From contig NZ_JAIWPE010000094.1 of NCBI RefSeq assembly GCF_021028955.1, forward strand, positions 124,001-188,000: DNA of 64,000 nucleotides. Direction: 5' to 3'. Origin of the DNA: Salipaludibacillus sp. CUR1. Lineage in GTDB: Bacteria; Bacillota; Bacilli; Bacillales; Salisediminibacteriaceae. The notes under the pieces were generated by a model. The model was not told where the DNA came from and searched no databases. It saw only the letters and a list, made by a program, of their open reading frames with translations. Below are positions 60,395 through 64,000 of this stretch, piece after piece; the first letter of the stretch is position 1, and each line of letters starts with the position of its first letter. A program made the position numbers and the translations under genes.

Positions 60395-60517
60395 TTAATT
60401 CTTTTGTGGTTTTTTTTCAGAGAGTCGTTCTTTATCTCCGGCTGCAATCGGGCAGAACCATGCCTCCCGTTGCACCCAGACCGCCATTATAAATGGCTGG
60501 ACAGAAGCATTTTTCAT
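60395..60517 (-). CDS. Possible 40-residue protein upstream of patB-like gene
   Basis: Frame MKNASVQPFIMAVWVQREAW, FCPIAAGDKERLSEKKPQKN, then stop. AAGGGAG precedes the ATG with a short (3-4 nt) spacing. The WVQREAWFCP block looks protein-like, but I cannot match it to a family and the ribosome spacing is poor. Confidence 0.35.
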   Translation of the reverse strand: MKNASVQPFIMAVWVQREAWFCPIAAGDKERLSEKKPQKN

Positions 60518-60576
60518 TTTCTCCCTTAATGGTCTACAATAGTAAAGGATTATTAACTCAGGAAAGGAGATTTCGA

Positions 60577-60924
60577 TTGAAAAAATCACTGGGATTCTTA
60601 CTTGAACTGACACGGATTATTTTTATTATCTTTTTAGTATTGCTAGCGTTTAGTCTTGTAAATTCATTTATTCTTGGCCTCATAGGCGGCCTTGGCCAAT
60701 TTGAAGGCACCGTCACGATTGTCGTTTACTTTTTTATGCAGACAGGCGGCCTGTTTTTATTAATCACAATCTTGTACCGTAATAAACTCCAGTTTTCAGG
60801 CTGGTACAATAGTGAAAACCAAAAGCCTTTTTCAAAAAAGATGACCCGCCGTCTTCTAATAATAAGCCTTGCTGCTGTAGCAGGTTCGTATGCAATTCTT
60901 ATTGCCTACATAGCGATTAATTAA
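60577..60924 (+). CDS. Small membrane protein, three helices
   Basis: 115 residues from TTG (LKKSLGFLLELTRII, first residue read as Met) with GGAAAGGAG 7 nt upstream; the open frame further upstream has no start support. Hydrophobic segments about 5-35, 45-65 and 88-113, separated by a charged YRNKLQFSGWYNSENQKPFSKKMTRR loop. No family recognised. Single gene, divergent from patB-like gene. Confidence 0.65.
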   Translation: MKKSLGFLLELTRIIFIIFLVLLAFSLVNSFILGLIGGLGQFEGTVTIVVYFFMQTGGLFLLITILYRNKLQFSGWYNSENQKPFSKKMTRRLLIISLAAVAGSYAILIAYIAIN

Positions 60925-61023
60925 TTTTTGCAGCAAACTTCTATTCCCTGACAGCTGTTGTCACTCTTCTTCTTAAACTTAAAGATGTAGTCAATTTTAT
61001 CTAAAAAAAGGAGAAGATGAATA

Positions 61024-61677
61024 ATGAAAAAATATTTACTAGCAACAGTTTTAGTAAGTGTTATGGTACTAGGAGCATGTGATACAGAAAACACTACAGT
61101 TGAAGAAGTTCAAGCAGATAATAAAGAGGCCAATGATGTAAACCAGGAAGCTAATAATGAAAAGGAAGCAAACAAGGAAGAGACAGGGAACAACGTGAAC
61201 GAAGCCGACGAAAAAGAAGATGCCAAGGAAGAATTTGGAACTCGCCACAATCCTGTAGAACATAAAAAAGCCGTAACTATTAATGAAGAAAACTGGTTAT
61301 TTGGTGAAGCGACTTATGAAATGGAATTAATCGAATCAGTGAGTGGTGAAGAGGCAGAGCAGATGGTTGCAGATGGAAACCAATTTAATGATGAGTCAGG
61401 TGAGGGAAAAGAATATATTTTAGCTAAATTCCGTGTTCAATTGGAATATGCGGAAGAAGAGCCATTCGATGTGAACCCTCAACAGTTTGATGTTATTAGC
61501 TCCGGTGGGTCGTCTTATGAAGAGTTTATTAGTATCTCTGGTTTAGAGCCGGAATTCAGATCAGATTTATATGAAGGTGGAGAAGTAGAGGGATGGGTGC
61601 CGTTTCTTATAAATGAGGAGGATGAAAAACCATTGGTTAAATATGGTGATGTATGGTTTGACCTTAGAGGTGAATAA
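61024..61677 (+). CDS. Acidic lipoprotein with DUF4352-like domain
   Basis: 217 residues after AAGGAGAAGATGAATA. Signal peptide with lipobox VLGAC (Cys about 19), a Glu/Asn-rich linker (about 22-75), and a beta-sandwich-like C-terminus (about 80-217): FGTRHNPVEHKKAVTINEENWLFGEATYEMELIE, GKEYILAKFRVQLEYAEEEPFDVNPQQFDVISSGGSSYEEF, YEGGEVEGWVPFLINEEDEKPLVKY. That order (domain start, 'YILAKFRV', 'GGEVEGWVPF') matches DUF4352/telokin-like extracellular domains. Role unknown. Confidence 0.78.
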   Translation: MKKYLLATVLVSVMVLGACDTENTTVEEVQADNKEANDVNQEANNEKEANKEETGNNVNEADEKEDAKEEFGTRHNPVEHKKAVTINEENWLFGEATYEMELIESVSGEEAEQMVADGNQFNDESGEGKEYILAKFRVQLEYAEEEPFDVNPQQFDVISSGGSSYEEFISISGLEPEFRSDLYEGGEVEGWVPFLINEEDEKPLVKYGDVWFDLRGE

Positions 61678-61754
61678 CTCTGTTAAATGTAATTATCGTA
61701 ATAATTACAGATAAAGAAGCCAATATTACCACCATGCTCCTGGTGATGAACCAA

Positions 61755-61792
61755 AAGTCCGCAAGACGCCATAACTTCTTGCGGGCTTTTTT
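61755..61792 (+). terminator. Terminator after DUF4352-like lipoprotein gene
   Basis: Stem AAAGTCCGCAAGA/TCTTGCGGGCTTT (one mismatch), then TTTT. Confidence 0.85.
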
Positions 61793-61880
61793 ACATAACC
61801 ATTTCCAGATAAATAGGCTGATAGTATAATGAAGGAGAGAAAACTTATTCGAATCAGGTTAGGCGAAAGGTGGAAGCCAT

Positions 61881-62873
61881 ATGCCAAAGACAAAGGGATT
61901 TTTACGGACAGAACGGTTATTTTACATACTGCAGTATTTAACAAATCATGACACAGCGACAGCTTCGGAGCTTGCCTCACACTGTCAGACTTCTGTACGC
62001 AGTATTTACAGGGACATGAAGTCCCTTGAGGAATTAGGGGTTTATTACCAAAGTGAAGGACGAAACGGCTATAAGCTTTTATATCAGCCTGTAAAAACGG
62101 GAGGCAGGCTGACTAATGAAGAATGGATGGCTTTAACGCTGTTTCCTATGCTTTCAGAGGGGATCACGTCAGGTGACCATCCTTTTCATCAGGCTTACCG
62201 GAAAGGGCTGGAAAAAGTAATGAGCTACGTCCAGCAGGACGGTGGCCTGTCTTCTGCAGGCGGAGGATTAGGAGAACGGATCCGCCTGCATGCCCGTCCG
62301 AAAGATTCATCCCAGATTAAAGTCATGCCGTCACTTCTGACAGCTATTTCAGAAAACCGGGTCATTGATGTCACCTACTATACCATTCACAGGGACAGGG
62401 AAACAGAGCGGCGTCTCGATCCTTACTATCTTGTGCCGAGAGAGGGGCATCTTTATCTGGTAGCATACTGTCATTTTCGCAAAGATATCCGTGTCTTCCG
62501 GCTAAGCCGTTTTCAGGAGGTTAAAGTCTCAGAAGAAACATTCAAAATTCCCCGCACCTTTAATATTGATGATTTTCTCGAAAATCGATGGTCAATTATC
62601 GCTGATGATGAGGAAACTACTTTTGTTGTTCATTTTACAGAAAAAGCGGCAAGGTATGTCTTGGAAGGGGAGTTTCACGTTGAAACAAAAAGGGAGCTGC
62701 AGAAGGATAAATCCCTTCTATTAACAGTCACTGTACAAAGCAGGCAGGAATTTTTACGCTGGGTCCGGTCGTTTGGAGCCGATGCTGAAGTAATTAAGCC
62801 GGAGTCTGTCCGTAAACAGCTTTCAGAAGAATATAAACAGATGGCAGAAAGGTACGGTTCGGGCAAGCACTAA
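61881..62873 (+). CDS. YafY-type transcriptional regulator (HTH + WYL)
   Basis: 330 residues after GAAAGGTGGAAGCCAT. N-terminal winged helix (about 8-62): RLFYILQYLTNHDTATASELASHCQTSVRSIYRDMKSLEELGV. WYL domain (about 150-232): ENRVIDVTYYTIHRDRETERRLDPYYLVPREGHLYLVAYCHFRKDIRVFRLSRFQEV, where the tripeptide is variant (DPYYLV, HLYLVAYC). WYL regulators sense nucleic acids or other ligands. A WCX-like C-terminal domain follows. No co-oriented target lies downstream, so its regulon is unknown. Confidence 0.92.
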   Translation: MPKTKGFLRTERLFYILQYLTNHDTATASELASHCQTSVRSIYRDMKSLEELGVYYQSEGRNGYKLLYQPVKTGGRLTNEEWMALTLFPMLSEGITSGDHPFHQAYRKGLEKVMSYVQQDGGLSSAGGGLGERIRLHARPKDSSQIKVMPSLLTAISENRVIDVTYYTIHRDRETERRLDPYYLVPREGHLYLVAYCHFRKDIRVFRLSRFQEVKVSEETFKIPRTFNIDDFLENRWSIIADDEETTFVVHFTEKAARYVLEGEFHVETKRELQKDKSLLLTVTVQSRQEFLRWVRSFGADAEVIKPESVRKQLSEEYKQMAERYGSGKH

Positions 62874-62895
62874 GCCCGATATCATTTAACAAATG

Positions 62896-62940
62896 AAAGC
62901 TGCAGCGGGCCCCCGGAGATTGCCGCTGCAGCTTTGTTTT
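62896..62940. terminator. Bidirectional terminator
   Basis: Perfect stem AAAGCTGCAGCGG/CCGCTGCAGCTTT with a 14-nt loop, between the WYL regulator and the convergent hemoglobin gene. Confidence 0.85.
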
Positions 62941-63295
62941 ATTTATGCATAATATGGGGAGCGAGCGCCCCGATTTTTTCCATTACTTGATCTCTATCTT
63001 CTTCTGGTACTTCTAATTCTTCCAAAGTTTCATTTAAATGACCAGCAATAGCATTAAAATGCTCCGGCTTAATGTTCATTCCTTCATGAGCTTTTTCCAT
63101 ACTTGTCCCGCTGTACTGATTAGGACCGCCGAGGGCATAAGACAAGAACTTTGTCTGGTGTTCCCGCTGTTTGTCCATGTCCGTTTCAGTAAAAAACTGA
63201 TTGACTGTGTCATCAGCCAGAACTTTTACATAAAACTTATCAACTGCTGTTTCAATAGCAGGTTTCCCGCCCAGTTTTTCGTAAAGAGATGTCAT
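62939..63295 (-). CDS. Group I truncated hemoglobin
   Basis: 118 residues after AGGAGGAAGATATTTT. Two-over-two globin pattern: LYEKLGGKPAIETAVDKFYVKVLADDTVNQFF (Gly-Gly AB turn, Phe/Tyr at B9-B10), FLSYALGGPNQYSGTSMEKAHEGMNIKPEHFNAIAGHLNETL (proximal His in KPEHFNAIAGHL region, EF loop GGP). Such proteins bind O2 or NO and help nitric-oxide detoxification. An FNR/CRP-like palindrome lies 71 bp upstream of the start. Confidence 0.93.
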   Translation of the reverse strand: MTSLYEKLGGKPAIETAVDKFYVKVLADDTVNQFFTETDMDKQREHQTKFLSYALGGPNQYSGTSMEKAHEGMNIKPEHFNAIAGHLNETLEELEVPEEDRDQVMEKIGALAPHIMHK

Positions 63296-63365
63296 AAAAT
63301 ATCTTCCTCCTAAGAAATATTAGTTTTGCACTATGGTGATGGTATAAAAAAAGCAGCCGGTCTGC

Positions 63366-63381
63366 AGTGACATAGATCACA
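63366..63381. promoter_or_regulatory. FNR/CRP-family operator upstream of truncated hemoglobin
   Basis: AGTGACATAGATCACA, one base from the Fnr consensus TGTGA-N6-TCACA. Oxygen-responsive control of a hemoglobin gene is plausible. The site could equally serve a plus-strand transcript. Confidence 0.5.
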
Positions 63382-63565
63382 AATCGATCCATAAATCTAA
63401 GCTAAGAAGATTCAGGAGAGTACCCTGAAAGTGCCTGCCTGTGAAGGCTGCCCTTATAATAACAGAAGGGAGAAAGTTTCAGTGGTTTTTTTCAGAAGAG
63501 GAGGCTCAAGGATCTCTATTAAATAAATGAGAGACTGGCTCCTGTTTTTTTGAACTGCATTAGAA
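63382..63565. other. Non-coding stretch with several hairpins
   Basis: Contains TTCAGG/CCTGAA (63411-63429), CCCTT/AAGGG (near 63451-63470), and AGGAGG-C with GGCTCCT followed by seven T (63497-63552). A 14-codon frame from GTG 63482 has AAGGGAG upstream. It could be a short plus-strand RNA or leader; no riboswitch class that I know fits. Confidence 0.35.
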
Positions 63566-63590
63566 AATAAAAAAACCGGATTACATCCGG
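63566..63590 (-). terminator. Minus-strand terminator
   Basis: On the minus strand CCGGAT-GTA-ATCCGG then TTTTTTTATTTT. It implies a minus-strand transcript coming from the right part of the window. Confidence 0.7.
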
Positions 63591-64000
63591 GGGAAGGGTT
63601 GTTAACACCAAAGGGGACTCAACCATGTCACTTCTGCATGCTGTTCTTAAGAAATTCCCTTCGTCTTAAGGGCTTATATTATTTCACTAACAGATGAGAA
63701 AGTGAGTTGTTTCCGTAGAAGAATCTTTAATACTGCCGGTTCTTTAACTTCGGGCTGGAGTTTAGCCATCTCCAGTTAAGCCAATTACTTTCAGCTCTCA
63801 TTTGCTAAAGTAATAATGTGGTACAGATCGGCTTTTTTTAACCCTTGTCTGAAACCTTTATCATGGTGCCTTAAAAACCGGAAAAGCTGGTCTAATCATT
63901 AATCTTGCCGTGTTGAAAGATTTTAAATACTTGAAGTTTTATAGAACAAACTCCCCACGGTTTCAGACCATAAGTTTTAAAGGCGTTTGTCGGGTGACGG
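63591..64000 (-). pseudogene. Possible decayed coding region or 3' untranslated RNA
   Basis: One minus-strand frame gives LDQLFRFLRHHDKGFRQGLK and KADLYHIITLANES, then three stops within about 15 codons, then LEMAKLQPEVKEPAVLKILL and RKQLTFSSVSEII before another stop. Protein-like composition broken by stops suggests a degraded gene that ends at the minus-strand terminator. I do not recognise the product. Hairpin CTGGAG/CTCCAG lies in the middle (63758-63776). Alternatively a structured RNA. Confidence 0.3.

Noticed and set aside
59145-63295. tRNA or rRNA genes
   Set aside because: No cloverleaf-like or rRNA-like sequence was seen here or elsewhere in the window, although I could not run a dedicated scan.
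63397-63480. Riboswitch (THF or glycine class) suggested by GGAGAGTA
   Set aside because: The remaining conserved cores of these classes are missing, and no suitable downstream gene is visible.

Overview
The window looks like chromosome of a spore-forming Bacillaceae species, probably a moderately halophilic or alkaliphilic member near Alkalicoccus or Salipaludibacillus. The genus is inference. Support comes from strong AGGAGG-type ribosome sites, many TTG and GTG starts, spore-coat genes (CotX and a YuzC-like protein), HutP-controlled histidine catabolism, very acidic lipoproteins and a BCCT osmolyte carrier. I saw no rRNA, tRNA, CRISPR array, transposase or prophage.

Layout. 1-2450 (minus): a partial response regulator, a ResA-like thioredoxin, CcdA and a polytopic membrane protein. 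They face a plus-strand persulfide operon (2753-5384: TusA-rhodanese, DsrE, rhodanese-metallo-beta-lactamase, TusA; gene order close to yrkFEHI) across a region with three CsoR/CstR-like palindromes. 5581-7494: an MFS exporter behind an attenuator-like hairpin, and a second ResA-like protein. 7590-15494: a probable metal-handling island with a His-rich lipoprotein, two OmpR/histidine-kinase pairs, a Csp-type Cys-rich protein, an AbrB-like protein and a Met/His-rich secreted protein. It is interleaved with two arrays of 21-bp repeats. 15699-21791: an acyltransferase, then a nitrate/sulfonate-type ABC importer, an HxlR regulator, a duplicated DUF4242 protein and an acyl-CoA-dehydrogenase-like flavoprotein, probably one regulon. 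22084-26904: two TetR-controlled units (paired small membrane proteins; an ABC-2 exporter), each with doubled operators. 26977-38167: redox-stress genes (lipoprotein Cu/Zn SOD, Mn catalase, Fe/Mn SOD) among housekeeping genes, BCCT carrier and glutamate dehydrogenase. 38517-47255: VOC protein, DUF2294, PfpI-like protein, amidohydrolase, YwaF-like, YhdH/YhfP-type reductase and DUF3231. 47447-48322: coat genes with SigmaK-like promoters. 48461-54546: hutPHUIG with a cre-overlapped promoter and a HutP-type terminator. 54705-64000: methyltransferase, TRIC channel, stress protein, YihY, YwbE, PatB, lipoprotein, WYL regulator and truncated hemoglobin, then about 700 bp without an intact gene.

The least explained structures are non-coding. 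(1) Two arrays with a strict 21-bp period (14 constant bp, 7 variable bp) that share the same 3' flank. (2) Five copies of a roughly 330-bp dispersed element with terminal inverted repeats around GAGACAAAA and a built-in terminator at one end; one copy supplies the last residues and stop codon of a membrane protein gene. (3) A 122-bp element with AATATTCCC/GGGAATATT ends inside the persulfide operon. (4) Three short REP-like palindromes. The HxlR-linked transporter/flavoprotein cluster is the best candidate for an uncharacterised metabolic system.
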